DNA of 64,000 nucleotides from Paenibacillus sanguinis 2301083 = DSM 16941 (GTDB lineage: Bacteria; Bacillota; Bacilli; Paenibacillales; Paenibacillaceae): NCBI RefSeq assembly GCF_000374825.1, contig NZ_KB895378.1, positions 307,801-371,800 on the forward strand, in the 5' to 3' direction. A program made the position numbers and the translations under genes. The notes beneath the pieces are model-generated. The model had not been told where the DNA came from, ran no database searches, and worked only from the letters and a program-made list of their open reading frames with translations. Numbering within the stretch: the stretch's first letter is position 1; each line of letters starts with the position of its first letter. Shown piece after piece: positions 16,702-25,650 of the stretch.

Positions 16702-18942
16702 TTATTGCTCGACTACCCCAAAATCATCCACATAAACATATCCTGTACCAGGATTCTTGTAGGCATACACTGTTGCTCTGGCAGCGTCTGGTCCGGTGGT
16801 AAAAGGAATGTTTACCCTTGTCCAGGATGTGCTATCAGATGTCGCAAATGCATCCGTTCCTTCAAAGCCACTAACGCCAATCTGAATCTGCTCTCCTTGA
16901 TCTGCCTTAACCCAGGCGGTACATATATAGCTGGTATTAGGACTTAGCCCCGTAAGTACCTGCTCGATACCATCTTCTCCGGTTCCCAGTCTTACACTCT
17001 TGGAGCCGCTTCTTGGCTCCGATACACTTGCAGCATTCTCTGAATATGTTGCTGTCCATGGTGAGACTATTCCTTTTTCAAAATCAGATTGCCTTACGTT
17101 ATTAACATAAGATAAGCTGATACTCTCAAAAGCCGGGTCCGGAGGTGAAGAAAAATCATGCCCAGCAGTCCAGTCAGTTCCACCAAGCTCATATGCTCCA
17201 ATATCCGGTGCCGCACCAACATAATCATCCGTGATTCCATGTATTACAGCCCCTGCATCAATAGCTGGAGAACTGGACTTCAGCCTGAAATCATTTGCTG
17301 TGGGATTTGCAAATAACGGATTGGTCTCTGAGGTAATATTATTGCCCTCCGTATGAGTACCAGGCAGTGTGAAGGCTGTAGTAAAGATATTGTTGAAAAT
17401 TCTGTCGCCGTACATATCTGACTGAAAGTTACTTCCCCAATATCCTACATTTCCGTTACTGTAGGTGGTATTGTTATAAATCAGGTTAAAATTGCTGGGT
17501 GTATTCAATCTTATCGCTGAATAGTTCCCCCAAACAACATTATGATGCACAATATAGCCCTTGCTGCCGTTATCCAAATAGATACCAGTACCAGAATAAT
17601 TCTTTGCAAGATTATCATGGATGTAATTATGGTGGATTTCCGTCCCTTGCCCATCCCAGGCAAAATCATAGAGTGTTCCCAAGTCTCTTGTCAGCTTTCC
17701 TGCATTGTACAGATCATTATATTGGATCTTGCTATTTTGGGTAGGCATAAATATCAGATGACGTCCGGCGTTATATACCGTATTATGGCTGATTAAATGG
17801 TTGGCCCCGAGTAGATAGATTGCTGGAATGTCCGCTGCCGAATAATTTGCTTCATGAATAAGATTATTAATTACCTTGTTTCCTGTTCCCTGTATACTCA
17901 CCAGATTACCTGAACTGTAGGTCAAAGTACTGTCTCTAAGCTCATTATTGGTACCGGACATAAATATTCCTGTACTGTATTGGCGGGTAACATCCGAATC
18001 ATGACTGACATACTCCGCCATCATATTAGACACTTTACAGTAATTAGAATTAGACATTTTAATGCTGGAGGCAAAGATATTAATTCCGGTAATATTTATG
18101 TAAGAGCGAGAACTTAAATCAAATGCATAAGTCCGCTTCTTGGCTTCTACGGTCAAAGTATTCGGATCAGCTCCACCAGGTGCCCATAAATAAAGCCTGC
18201 TAGTATTGCTGTCATAATACCATTCTCCCGCACTATCAAGATCTTCAAGATTACCAGTAATATAATAGCTGTTACCGCCTGTCGCTGCAGTAGCCATTTT
18301 ATCAAAGGTAATAGAGCCATTACTTGAGCTGGTAATAGTACTTTTATAAGATTTGTAGCCTGTACCCGGAACACTCCATACCATTTTCCCAACCCAGTAC
18401 CCTGGTGCTTGAGTTAAGTCCCCATCCTTGATAGTTGTAGTGGAGCCGGAATCAACTGTTGCCAATGTTGAATTTAAGGGATCAAGTATGGGTGAATTGG
18501 GCCATCTGGCTTCAAATTGCATCTGCTGATCAACAAATATCTGATCTTTTGTCCCAAGGGAATCCGTCATTTCCGCATAATAGATGGACCCGGAGTAATT
18601 GTTCCAGCCAGTAACCGGGTCGGCACCGGACACCGTTACGGTCTCTCCTGTATAAGCCTTAAAGTTTATGGGATTTGCAGAGGTTCCAGAAGTACGAAGT
18701 GTTACCGTTTCCCGGTATGTACCACCTCGTATAATGCAAGTATCTCCGGCCTTCATAGTATCTGCTGCCTTTTGTATGGTTTTCCATGGATTTGATAGTG
18801 TACCGGTTCCGGTGATGTCGTCTCCCGTTGTAGAAACATAATATACGGAATTTGCCCTTGCAATGTTCCCATCCAGATTAAAAATGAATACATAAACCAT
18901 CATAATTACCACTAAAAATTTAATGCCTACCCTCTTACTCAT
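16702..18942 (-). CDS. Secreted right-handed beta-helix protein with C-terminal carbohydrate-binding-like domain
   Basis: 746-residue secreted protein. ATG at 18942 has AGGAGG 6 bases upstream. Signal peptide (about 1-30), then YYVSTTGDDITGTGTLSNPWKTIQKA, the usual start of DUF1565-type beta-helix proteins. About 550 residues of beta-helix coils follow, with repeated N-x-I/V-H-N segments, for example GTEIHHNYIHDN and GYIVHHNVVW. The last 130 residues (from about 612) form a CBM4/9-type jelly roll (NNVRQSDFEKG...SPWTATYSE...YVYVDDFGVVEQ). Such proteins are often polysaccharide lyases or epimerases. The catalytic set is not certain here, so only polysaccharide processing is proposed. It stands alone in its strand run. 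Confidence 0.8.
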   Translation of the reverse strand: MSKRVGIKFLVVIMMVYVFIFNLDGNIARANSVYYVSTTGDDITGTGTLSNPWKTIQKAADTMKAGDTCIIRGGTYRETVTLRTSGTSANPINFKAYTGETVTVSGADPVTGWNNYSGSIYYAEMTDSLGTKDQIFVDQQMQFEARWPNSPILDPLNSTLATVDSGSTTTIKDGDLTQAPGYWVGKMVWSVPGTGYKSYKSTITSSSNGSITFDKMATAATGGNSYYITGNLEDLDSAGEWYYDSNTSRLYLWAPGGADPNTLTVEAKKRTYAFDLSSRSYINITGINIFASSIKMSNSNYCKVSNMMAEYVSHDSDVTRQYSTGIFMSGTNNELRDSTLTYSSGNLVSIQGTGNKVINNLIHEANYSAADIPAIYLLGANHLISHNTVYNAGRHLIFMPTQNSKIQYNDLYNAGKLTRDLGTLYDFAWDGQGTEIHHNYIHDNLAKNYSGTGIYLDNGSKGYIVHHNVVWGNYSAIRLNTPSNFNLIYNNTTYSNGNVGYWGSNFQSDMYGDRIFNNIFTTAFTLPGTHTEGNNITSETNPLFANPTANDFRLKSSSPAIDAGAVIHGITDDYVGAAPDIGAYELGGTDWTAGHDFSSPPDPAFESISLSYVNNVRQSDFEKGIVSPWTATYSENAASVSEPRSGSKSVRLGTGEDGIEQVLTGLSPNTSYICTAWVKADQGEQIQIGVSGFEGTDAFATSDSTSWTRVNIPFTTGPDAARATVYAYKNPGTGYVYVDDFGVVEQ

Positions 18943-19460
18943 AGCTTGCCTCCTGTAATGAATTCTATGTTTAGATACGGCTCCTGCGCCTGGGCTTAAA
19001 TTACTGCTAGGTATGTTCTAATATAGAAATTTATGTATATCAGCCCTGATTATTTTATCGACTTATACCAGCTTAAAGTTTATGTTTCTATCGGAAAAAT
19101 TTTCCTTCGATGAACAATCCAGCCATTTTATTAGTAACCTCTTCTTTGTTGAGTAGAAGGATAGTGGAATCGAGCTGTAATAGGGGGCGTACTAAACTGT
19201 AATCAGAGACTTGAACTATTTATATAATGAGCTGAGGGCATGAGTTGATTCTCATGTCTGTTTTACCGTGGATTTATTAAGCGATATTTATCAATCACTA
19301 GGGGAGATTATAAGCATAACGTGAACCTGCACCCAATTTGGTGAACAGGCTGCAAACTAACAGCTGTCAAAGACGCCGTACTGGATGGGCACAGGGTCTT
19401 GGCAGCTGATTTGAATTTCATATATAGTAACATGGACTTGCAGCCGTAGCTGCAAGCACA
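18943..19460. other. Intergenic region, 518 bases, with two hairpins
   Basis: No coding region is supported. A hairpin CTTGCAGC-CGTA-GCTGCAAG at 19437-19456 begins only 4 bases after the stop codon of the lipoprotein gene and may end its transcript, although no T tract follows. A larger imperfect inverted repeat (about 19360-19412, ends CAGCTG...CAGCTG) lies beyond it. The stretch has scattered stop codons in all frames and looks like old, decayed DNA. Confidence 0.45.
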
Positions 19461-20999
19461 TTATAAGCCCGCAGGGAGGGGCAGGTAATCTATTTGAACT
19501 TCATCGGCGGATTCAAAGAACGCTTGACGCCAAGCTTCATATTCTGCATTATCAAAAATATCTAGTTGATTTTCATAGGATGCATCCATCAGATAATAAA
19601 CCACACCATCTCCATCCACATCTATATTGTCTGGGAAGGCTGTTTCATCAAGAGATTTCTGCCATGCATCTACGTTTGCGATAAAAATATATTGATTTTT
19701 TTCTGAATCAAATTGGAATAAACTATATGGCCAGAAATCATCTATATTTGATTTGCCCTGGTTATGCGATGCATCTATTGTGACCATACCATTGTCATAA
19801 AAGGAAGCTGCTGGAGAGCCCTTTAATTCAGAAATCATACGAGCTGTATCGCTTTGATACTCGTATACATCTAATCGCATACCTGCAGTGTAAATTGAAT
19901 TATAATTAATAATCAACTCATCTTTTCCATCATTATCAATATCTATAATTGCATACTTGTTATCCTCCATTGGATAGGTTTCATCAAAGGGAGCCTCTGT
20001 ACCATCCGGAAAAATATAATTTTGCACCAAATTCTGTATAGCTGCTGCATATGCTTGATTCCTTTTATTCGAGCCAGGATCTGAACCATCTGATAGTCTA
20101 TGTTCCGCGATATAATCACAGATATGATCGATTGTATACTGGTCCTCACTTAATTTTGAATACAATTCATCCGACAAGTCCTTTGCAAGCACAAACTCTT
20201 TATTACCTGCCATGTAAATTCTTGCATAAGCTCTTGGAATCGCCCCTTCCGGTCCTGCACCACTATAATACGTACAAATGGCGATGACATCTTTTCTCCC
20301 ATCTTTATTAACATCTCTAAACCCAATTGCCTGAACGTTATCAAGCAATCCTTTATCAGCTTCTTCGGTTGGAAGCTCATACAGAACATCCCCATTTTTT
20401 TCTATGTAAAATGCTAGATCTCTTGTTCTGCCTTCGCCATAATATCCAGAAACAAAGTTCACTTTTCCCCATTCATTCAATTCAACCTGAAATGACTGCT
20501 CCGAAATAATTGTAAAATCATTTCGCAATTCATCCTTATTTGCCCGATCAATATCCTGCTGCTCCCTTATAAATACATAGGCTCCGCTGATGCCATAGCC
20601 GGATGCATTTTTATCTGACATATGATAATCAGATACTTCAACGTTAATTGAATCCTTTGAAAATTGAAACTGCAAGGTTCCACTATTTCCAAAGCCATCA
20701 TCTGTAAAATGGTAGGATAGTTTATTATCCGTAATCTCGCCTGTTATGTTAGCAATACGTGCAAATCGTTGTGTAGATGCCTGCTGCGTAAAAATGGAGC
20801 CTTTGAACACATTCTTCTCTTCTATAGAACCATTCAGTTCGGCTCCTCCCAATGTAACAATTTCCTCATGTGATAATCCATCCACTGACCAGTAGCCATT
20901 ATAAATACTGTAATCAGCTTCTGTTTCTTCCGGAATACAACCGGTTAATGACAATATTATTAGTAGTAAAAAAAATATTATTTGAATTTTCTTTTTCAT
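19461..20999 (-). CDS. Lipoprotein with calcium-loop-like (VCBS/dockerin-type) repeats
   Basis: 512-residue predicted lipoprotein. ATG at 20999 has GGAGG 6 bases upstream; earlier in-frame ATGs are too close to that site. A lipobox LSLTGC near residue 20 predicts a diacylglycerol-modified Cys. Several short D-x-D/N-x-D-G loops occur (DVNKDGRKD, DIDNDGKDE, DVDGDGVVY), as in FG-GAP/VCBS proteins. Between them the protein is acidic and beta-rich. I do not recognise the family. The loops suggest calcium binding on the outer face of the membrane. Confidence 0.7.
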   Translation of the reverse strand: MKKKIQIIFFLLLIILSLTGCIPEETEADYSIYNGYWSVDGLSHEEIVTLGGAELNGSIEEKNVFKGSIFTQQASTQRFARIANITGEITDNKLSYHFTDDGFGNSGTLQFQFSKDSINVEVSDYHMSDKNASGYGISGAYVFIREQQDIDRANKDELRNDFTIISEQSFQVELNEWGKVNFVSGYYGEGRTRDLAFYIEKNGDVLYELPTEEADKGLLDNVQAIGFRDVNKDGRKDVIAICTYYSGAGPEGAIPRAYARIYMAGNKEFVLAKDLSDELYSKLSEDQYTIDHICDYIAEHRLSDGSDPGSNKRNQAYAAAIQNLVQNYIFPDGTEAPFDETYPMEDNKYAIIDIDNDGKDELIINYNSIYTAGMRLDVYEYQSDTARMISELKGSPAASFYDNGMVTIDASHNQGKSNIDDFWPYSLFQFDSEKNQYIFIANVDAWQKSLDETAFPDNIDVDGDGVVYYLMDASYENQLDIFDNAEYEAWRQAFFESADEVQIDYLPLPAGL

Positions 21000-21186
21000 T
21001 TTCATCCTCCAGTTGTAATTCACTTTCTGCATTGCTCCACAAAATCATCACTACCACATGTGTATAGCAAAATAGAACCAACAACAGAACTACAACTTCG
21101 GATTATAAATGTTAATTTTGGTTGTGGCTCCACTATCAAATGAGTTTAGCAGCTCAGGGTAGGACAAGAGCATTTCCTCTTTATCC

Positions 21187-21996
21187 TCATACAAAATAGG
21201 ACTTATATTTATCAAAAAAACGGTAAAAAAACTGTACATTCTCTAATTGAAACCATTCAGCTGTCTGAAGAGGGCTGACATCTAAATTATAAATTTTTGC
21301 ATTTAATGTACCTAAAACAAAGGGTGAGTGAGTAGCAATGATAAATTGATTATCAAAATATCTCGCCATCTCATTAATTTGCTCAGCCAATTTGATCTGA
21401 TTGGCAGGGGAAAGTGATGTTTCTGGTTCATCTAATAAATATAAATTCCCAGGCAGCAAATACTCCTCAAAAAACTGCATAGAAGTCTCCCCATTAGAAT
21501 ATTTCTCCTGTGAGAAACGAATGTTTTCTAATTTCCTTTTAAAATCATACGATGCTTCATATGTTTCTATTTGTTCTTTGCTCAATCCCTTACTAGCCTT
21601 TTCGTATAATAACCCCTCGCGCAGCACAGCGGATTGTTGTATCTTTTTTATTTCATACAATATATCTTCGGATTTCATATATCGGCTTTCTTTAGGAATT
21701 CGCCTTATTTCCTGCTCTTTTTCATCATTTCCAAGCTGATAGCTACTCAAATCTAAAAACCGCTGCACATAGCTGTTGGTTCCATAGCTTACCATCTTCT
21801 CAGCCCCAGTGATCTCCAGCTTATTAGCTATTATATTGAGCAGACTGGATTTACCACTACCGTTGTTACCATATAGAACCGTAATTCGATCAAATAAAAA
21901 CACTTCTCCTGCCAAATGCTTAAATACATAGTCAGGATAAATATTAGGATTGGAACTCGTATGGTTAGAAATCTGAAAGCTTCTTAAATAAATCAT
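21187..21996 (-). CDS. AAA-family (ABC/RecF-like) ATPase
   Basis: 269-residue cytosolic ATPase of the AAA_21/RecF-like group. ATG at 21996 has AAAGGAG 7 bases upstream; a longer frame reaching 22083 has none. Walker A YGNNGSGKSS near residue 42, the signature-like YSNGETSMQFFEE, Walker B LYLLDEPETSLSP, and an H-loop IIATHSPFVL. The whole coil is short, so it is a compact single-domain ATPase, often used as a stand-alone repair or defence-related protein. No partner gene is visible. Confidence 0.8.
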   Translation of the reverse strand: MIYLRSFQISNHTSSNPNIYPDYVFKHLAGEVFLFDRITVLYGNNGSGKSSLLNIIANKLEITGAEKMVSYGTNSYVQRFLDLSSYQLGNDEKEQEIRRIPKESRYMKSEDILYEIKKIQQSAVLREGLLYEKASKGLSKEQIETYEASYDFKRKLENIRFSQEKYSNGETSMQFFEEYLLPGNLYLLDEPETSLSPANQIKLAEQINEMARYFDNQFIIATHSPFVLGTLNAKIYNLDVSPLQTAEWFQLENVQFFYRFFDKYKSYFV

Positions 21997-22088
21997 TACC
22001 GCGCTCCTTTTCATGTCTTGTGCACATAAAACTATCTTACCAGAAAAAAAGACATGCGTTCTTAGAGTTGCGGGGATTTTCATATTCC

Positions 22089-22355
22089 TTATGCTATCCC
22101 TGGATTGAATGCATTAACTCGTAGAAATATCATACTAAACAGCAGTGGGGATTGAATAAAACGGTGCAGCAGGCTATACCCGCCATTGTGCCCGGTGTCC
22201 GATATAATCGGAACGCCACTGGCACACAGCGCATCCATATACCGATAAACGGTTCTTATATGGATCTCTAACTTTTCCGATATCTGCTTTGCGGTCCACT
22301 TCTGCCCCGAATTCAGCATCCACAGAATGGCTAGCATATGATCATTTTTTGACAT
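22089..22355 (-). pseudogene. Truncated WYL-type HTH regulator
   Basis: The first 65 residues form an HTH_11 domain (AILWMLNSGQKWTAKQISEKL, RTVYRYMDALCASGVPI) like those of YafY/DeoR-type regulators, which normally continue for about 300 residues with a WYL domain. Here the frame ends at codon 88 after an unrelated tail. The N-terminal part is intact enough to fold, but effector sensing would be lost. ATG at 22355 overlaps no other gene. Confidence 0.65.
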
Positions 22356-22434
22356 AACCTAATCCTCACTTTTGAATACCACTATACTTAACTTTCAACT
22401 AGCACTTTAAGTAATTTGCATTTCATATAACAAA

Positions 22435-22463
22435 GAGCGCAGCCTACCTATTTAGGCTCGCTC
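22435..22463 (-). terminator. Hairpin, probable terminator
   Basis: GAGCGCAGCCT pairs with AGGCTCGCTC (one bulged base) and is followed on the minus strand by CTTTGTT. It lies upstream of the truncated regulator and may end transcription from the methyltransferase gene. The surrounding 22356-22693 stretch has no supported gene. Confidence 0.5.
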
Positions 22464-22561
22464 CTCCATCAATACTACGCACTCCACATGGGATGAATGC
22501 TGACGGTAGAAAATAATAAATATGATGTGGCTGATATTAAACTGTACCAACTAATACGTAA

Positions 22562-22595
22562 AACGATCCACCAAACTTATGCAAGGTGGATCGTT
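22562..22595. repeat. Perfect 11-base inverted repeat
   Basis: AACGATCCACC (22562-22572) and its exact complement (22585-22595) with a 12-base loop, about 100 bases past the methyltransferase stop. No T tract follows on either strand, so it may be an RNA 3'-end structure or a protein site rather than a terminator. Confidence 0.5.
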
Positions 22596-22693
22596 CTACT
22601 ATGACTCACAACAGCCCTGTTTTAATCATGTCCTGAAAATTTGTACTTAATAGCACGCCTGTTTTATTGACTCTATGTTATATACACTTCACA

Positions 22694-23611
22694 TTAAAAT
22701 ATTCCTTGTAAGCTTCTTTGATCGTAAGTTTTCTTCCCCACCAAGACTAAAAAGTCAAAAGTGATTTCCAATTTATTCTTACCCAGAACTTGTTGTATAA
22801 GTTCTTCCGATGCTCCCCAAGACAAGGGGGTCATATGAACCAACTGCTCCATGTACTTATTTTCCATTGTTACACCGTACTGAACACGCTGGATGTCAAC
22901 AAGATCAAAATTACGATTGAAAAGCTCTAATGTATTTTCATTTGAATATACAGTTCTATCTGTTTGATTGTAAAATATCCCTCTTAATTCTTGAAGATAC
23001 TTACTTTCGGGGATAACTTTTATAACCATTCCATCATCCGTAAGCATTCTATGGAACTCAGAATAGTTGGATGGCGATAATATATTCAATATGAAATTGA
23101 ATTGTTTATCAATGAATGGACACTTTGCAAGATCCGCTACGCACCAGATTGTTTTGGAAGGACTCCTTGAAGCAATATTGATTCCCTCTTTAGAAATATC
23201 AACACCTATTCCCAACATGTTACATTGCGATTGTTCAATTATCCTATGCTGTATATTGGACAAATGTGAACCTTCACCGCATCCAGCATCTAATATTTTT
23301 ATGAATTTACTCGCTAGTTTCAACTCTTCTAACATATTGTCGCAAATCTGAGCAATCAACGGGTCAAAAAAGCCACTTTGGCTAAACATTTTTCGAGATT
23401 CAAACAGTTTTTTATCGTATTTTGTTTTAAGGGGATGGGACAATAAGTTAACATATCCTTGCTTAGATATATCAAAGCAATGATGATTGGAACAAATTAA
23501 ACTCCTTAAATTTACTACCTCAACTGGATTTGAACATATTGGGCATCTAAAAATGTTTTCATACTCTGAGAGAAGACGTGCGTTTGTAATTTTTCGATTG
23601 TTTTCGGACAA
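22694..23611 (-). CDS. 23S rRNA guanine-N1 methyltransferase, RlmA/TlrB type
   Basis: 305-residue methyltransferase of the RlmA(I)/RlmA(II)-TlrB group. These enzymes methylate G745 or G748 in helix 35 of 23S rRNA, and the RlmA(II)/TlrB form gives resistance to tylosin-like macrolides. An N-terminal zinc finger reads FRCPICSNPVEVVNL...ICSNHHCFDISKQGYVNLL (residues 16-50), the SAM motif is ILDAGCGEGSHL near 107, and the usual family length fits. It starts at 23611, read as TTG with AATGAGGTG upstream. The leader carries an attenuator-like structure (see 23650-23750), which supports drug-inducible resistance. G748 versus G745 cannot be told from sequence alone. Confidence 0.85.
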   Translation of the reverse strand: MSENNRKITNARLLSEYENIFRCPICSNPVEVVNLRSLICSNHHCFDISKQGYVNLLSHPLKTKYDKKLFESRKMFSQSGFFDPLIAQICDNMLEELKLASKFIKILDAGCGEGSHLSNIQHRIIEQSQCNMLGIGVDISKEGINIASRSPSKTIWCVADLAKCPFIDKQFNFILNILSPSNYSEFHRMLTDDGMVIKVIPESKYLQELRGIFYNQTDRTVYSNENTLELFNRNFDLVDIQRVQYGVTMENKYMEQLVHMTPLSWGASEELIQQVLGKNKLEITFDFLVLVGKKTYDQRSLQGIF

Positions 23612-23649
23612 ATTAAAAACACCTCATTCATTCATTTTAGTAAATGAAA

Positions 23650-23717
23650 AAGGTACAGTTAAATAAACCCAAGTCATAGTTTTAAAAAATGACGTGAGTA
23701 TAAATAGCCTGTACCTT
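23650..23717 (-). promoter_or_regulatory. Transcription attenuator in the methyltransferase leader
   Basis: On the minus strand AAGGTACAG (23717-23709) pairs with CTGTACCTT (23658-23650) and runs into a U5 tract, a terminator-like hairpin about 40 bases before the gene. The loop carries a second small stem (GTCAT/ATGAC). The 5' arm begins 4 bases after the stop codon of a tiny leader ORF, so a ribosome stalled at the end of that ORF would cover the arm and allow read-through. Confidence 0.6.
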
Positions 23718-23720
23718 CCA

Positions 23721-23750
23721 TTAACGTAAACGAATGAATTTGATAATCAA
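23721..23750 (-). CDS. Leader peptide ending R-L-R
   Basis: A TTG start with GAGGAG 9 bases upstream gives M-I-I-K-F-I-R-L-R-stop; an ATG at 23759 in the same frame would give MLFLIIKFIRLR but sits right against the ribosome site. The Arg-Leu-Arg end is the (+)X(+) motif at which macrolide-bound ribosomes stall, as in the ErmDL leader. The gene downstream is a macrolide-linked rRNA methyltransferase. The coding status rests on the ribosome site, motif and context. Confidence 0.55.
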   Translation of the reverse strand: MIIKFIRLR

Positions 23751-23893
23751 GAAAAGCATCTCCTCATAACAGCTTAAAACTATGCATGAAATATCTATTC
23801 CATGTTTTGCAAAACCTTTTGCCATCTTATCAAATAAACTGGGCTTTAGCAACGATGCGATATTTACAATATCAGATATGCACCAAATTTCAA

Positions 23894-23946
23894 TTGACAA
23901 ACAAATGTATTGTTGTTACAATTTTTGTATATCAATTCGATATATA
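23894..23946 (+). promoter_or_regulatory. padR promoter and overlapping operator
   Basis: Consensus TTGACA (23894-23899), a 17-base spacer and TACAAT (23917-23922). The predicted start site (about 23929) runs straight into TATCAATTCGATATATA (23930-23946), which recurs with two changes at 24516. A repressor bound there would block its own gene. Confidence 0.7.
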
Positions 23947-23968
23947 AATAAACGTTATGGGGATGCTT

Positions 23969-24487
23969 ATGTTAGAGTATATAATTTTAGGGATGCTTAT
24001 GCAAAAAGAAATGAGCGGATATGATTTGAAACAATGGATGTCAGAGTGTACCTCTTACTTTTTTGATGCAAGCTTCGGTAGCATATACCCTGCTCTGAAG
24101 AGAATGGAGCAAAAAGGTTATATTATTTATCGGGAATCAGTAGAGGACGGTAAATTCAAAAAACTGTATTCTATTTCCGATCTGGGAAAAGAATATTTTC
24201 TTCACTGGCTTGAGCAGCCTATTGAGTTCGTAAAAGCAAACCATAATTATTTGGTAAATATTTATTTTTATAAGTACTTATCTACTGAAGTGGCAATTAA
24301 AAATCTGAAAGAATTTGTTAAAGTTTTAGAACAACATTTGAATCAACTGAATGGGCAAAAAGAATACGCGGAAAATAATTATAATATAAAACATAATTTT
24401 GCGTATTCTACTGTTACTTGTGGCGTTCATTATTTTCAAGCAATAATTATTTGGTGCAATGAATTGATTATTCAATTAGAGGAATAG
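23969..24487 (+). CDS. PadR-family transcriptional regulator
   Basis: 172-residue repressor. The winged helix is at the N-terminus (LEYIILGMLMQKEMSGYDLKQWM, then YPALKRMEQKGYI with the conserved Y-x-x-L), followed by a Vir_act_alpha_C-type helical dimerisation domain. ATG at 23969 has GGGG 6 bases upstream; two in-frame ATGs lie 6 and 12 bases earlier. It is autoregulated, judging from the operator at its start site, and the same operator precedes the next operon. PadR proteins usually respond to aromatic or drug-like compounds. Confidence 0.85.
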   Translation: MLEYIILGMLMQKEMSGYDLKQWMSECTSYFFDASFGSIYPALKRMEQKGYIIYRESVEDGKFKKLYSISDLGKEYFLHWLEQPIEFVKANHNYLVNIYFYKYLSTEVAIKNLKEFVKVLEQHLNQLNGQKEYAENNYNIKHNFAYSTVTCGVHYFQAIIIWCNELIIQLEE

Positions 24488-24515
24488 TTGAGTGTATGTT
24501 TCTTAATGTTCATAG

Positions 24516-24532
24516 TATCGAATCGATATATA
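24516..24532 (+). promoter_or_regulatory. Second PadR-type operator
   Basis: TATCGAATCGATATATA differs from the padR operator at only two positions and contains the palindrome TATCGA-A-TCGATA. It lies 10-25 bases before a TATAAT (24542-24547) serving the flavoprotein operon. Confidence 0.6.
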
Positions 24533-24562
24533 TAACAATGATATAATTTAAGGAGAATCAAG

Positions 24563-25147
24563 ATGAAAATTTTAACCATTTTAGGAAGTCCCCAAAAAGC
24601 AGGAAAAACAGCAACGGTATTGAAATTTGTTGAAGAAAAGATCATAGCAAAGGGGGATGAGATCATTCGGGTAAATGCTGCAGAAAAACAAATCAGTGGT
24701 TGCCGTGGTTGCTATGCCTGTATGCAGGTACAAGATTCACCAGGTTGTGTTCTTCAAGACGATATGTATGATGTTTATTCAAAAATGATTTCAGCCGACG
24801 CAATCATAATAGCTTCTCCTATATATTGTTATGAATTAACTTCACAAATCAAGCCTTTGTTAGATAGAAGTTTTGCACTTATGTACACACCGTTACTTGA
24901 TGAAAAAACCGTTGCAGGTCTAATTACCTGTATGGGTGAAGAAAATGGCAATGCCGATCTCGTAACACAAGCTTTTCATAGAATGTTCGACGCCTCACAA
25001 AAAAGTATATTCCAAACAAAATTAGCAGGAACATATGTTGTTTCAAACAGCCGTGCAGAAGACTTTGAAAGTAGGGCAAAAACTGTAGCAGGCAAACTTG
25101 CTGATGATATTTTGTCTACGCTCCAAAACAGGAGCATTACACTATGA
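24563..25147 (+). CDS. Flavodoxin-like NAD(P)H-dependent FMN reductase
   Basis: 194-residue flavoprotein of the NADPH-dependent FMN reductase/flavodoxin-like group. It starts MKILTILGSPQKAGKTATVL (FMN-phosphate loop), with ISGCRGCYACM carrying a Cys-rich iron-sulfur flavoprotein-like motif near residue 50 and IIIASPIYCYELTSQIKPLLDR near 80, which binds the isoalloxazine ring. AAGGAG lies 7 bases before ATG. First gene of three, with a 4-base overlap to the next. Probable role: reduction of quinones, nitro-compounds or other electrophiles, in line with PadR control. Confidence 0.85.
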   Translation: MKILTILGSPQKAGKTATVLKFVEEKIIAKGDEIIRVNAAEKQISGCRGCYACMQVQDSPGCVLQDDMYDVYSKMISADAIIIASPIYCYELTSQIKPLLDRSFALMYTPLLDEKTVAGLITCMGEENGNADLVTQAFHRMFDASQKSIFQTKLAGTYVVSNSRAEDFESRAKTVAGKLADDILSTLQNRSITL

Positions 25148-25650
25148 AAATATATATACACGATTTATCTGAACAGGACTTTAAAGATATTGTTCAAGTA
25201 CAAAATTGCGATACGGTTATTTCATCAAAAGACAAAGTCCAGAGTTGTTTAGGGTGTTATGGTTGTTGGCTGAAAACACCAACAAAATGTGTGATAGGTG
25301 ATAAATATAGTGAGTTAGGGAATATGCTTACTTGCTGTGATGACATCATTATTATTAGCCGCTGTTATTACGGTGGTTTTAGCCCTTTTGTAAAAAGCAT
25401 CGTTGATAGAAGTCTATCCTACTTACTGCCTTATCTTGAAATGCGTGATGGAGTTAGCCGTCATAAAATGCGATACAAAAAAAGAATAAATGTAATCCAG
25501 ATATATTTTTATGGCGAGGACATAACACAGGAAGAAAAAGAAACTGCGGAACAAATTCTATTAAACAATAGCCATCAATTTAACACAAAAAATAAGCCGA
25601 TTGCAAAGTTCTGTACATCGATAAGTGAATTGAAAGGATTGAAATTATGA
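25144..25650 (+). CDS. Flavodoxin-like protein, shortened at the N-terminus
   Basis: 168 residues. The sequence resembles the middle and end of the upstream protein (VQSCLGCYGCWLKTPTKC, IIISRCYYGGFSPFVKSIVDRS) but lacks the N-terminal GSP FMN-phosphate loop; the first 30 residues are short and different. It may bind flavin weakly or act as a partner subunit. ATGA overlap with the gene before and a 4-base overlap with the next show tight coupling. Confidence 0.7.
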   Translation: MKIYIHDLSEQDFKDIVQVQNCDTVISSKDKVQSCLGCYGCWLKTPTKCVIGDKYSELGNMLTCCDDIIIISRCYYGGFSPFVKSIVDRSLSYLLPYLEMRDGVSRHKMRYKKRINVIQIYFYGEDITQEEKETAEQILLNNSHQFNTKNKPIAKFCTSISELKGLKL

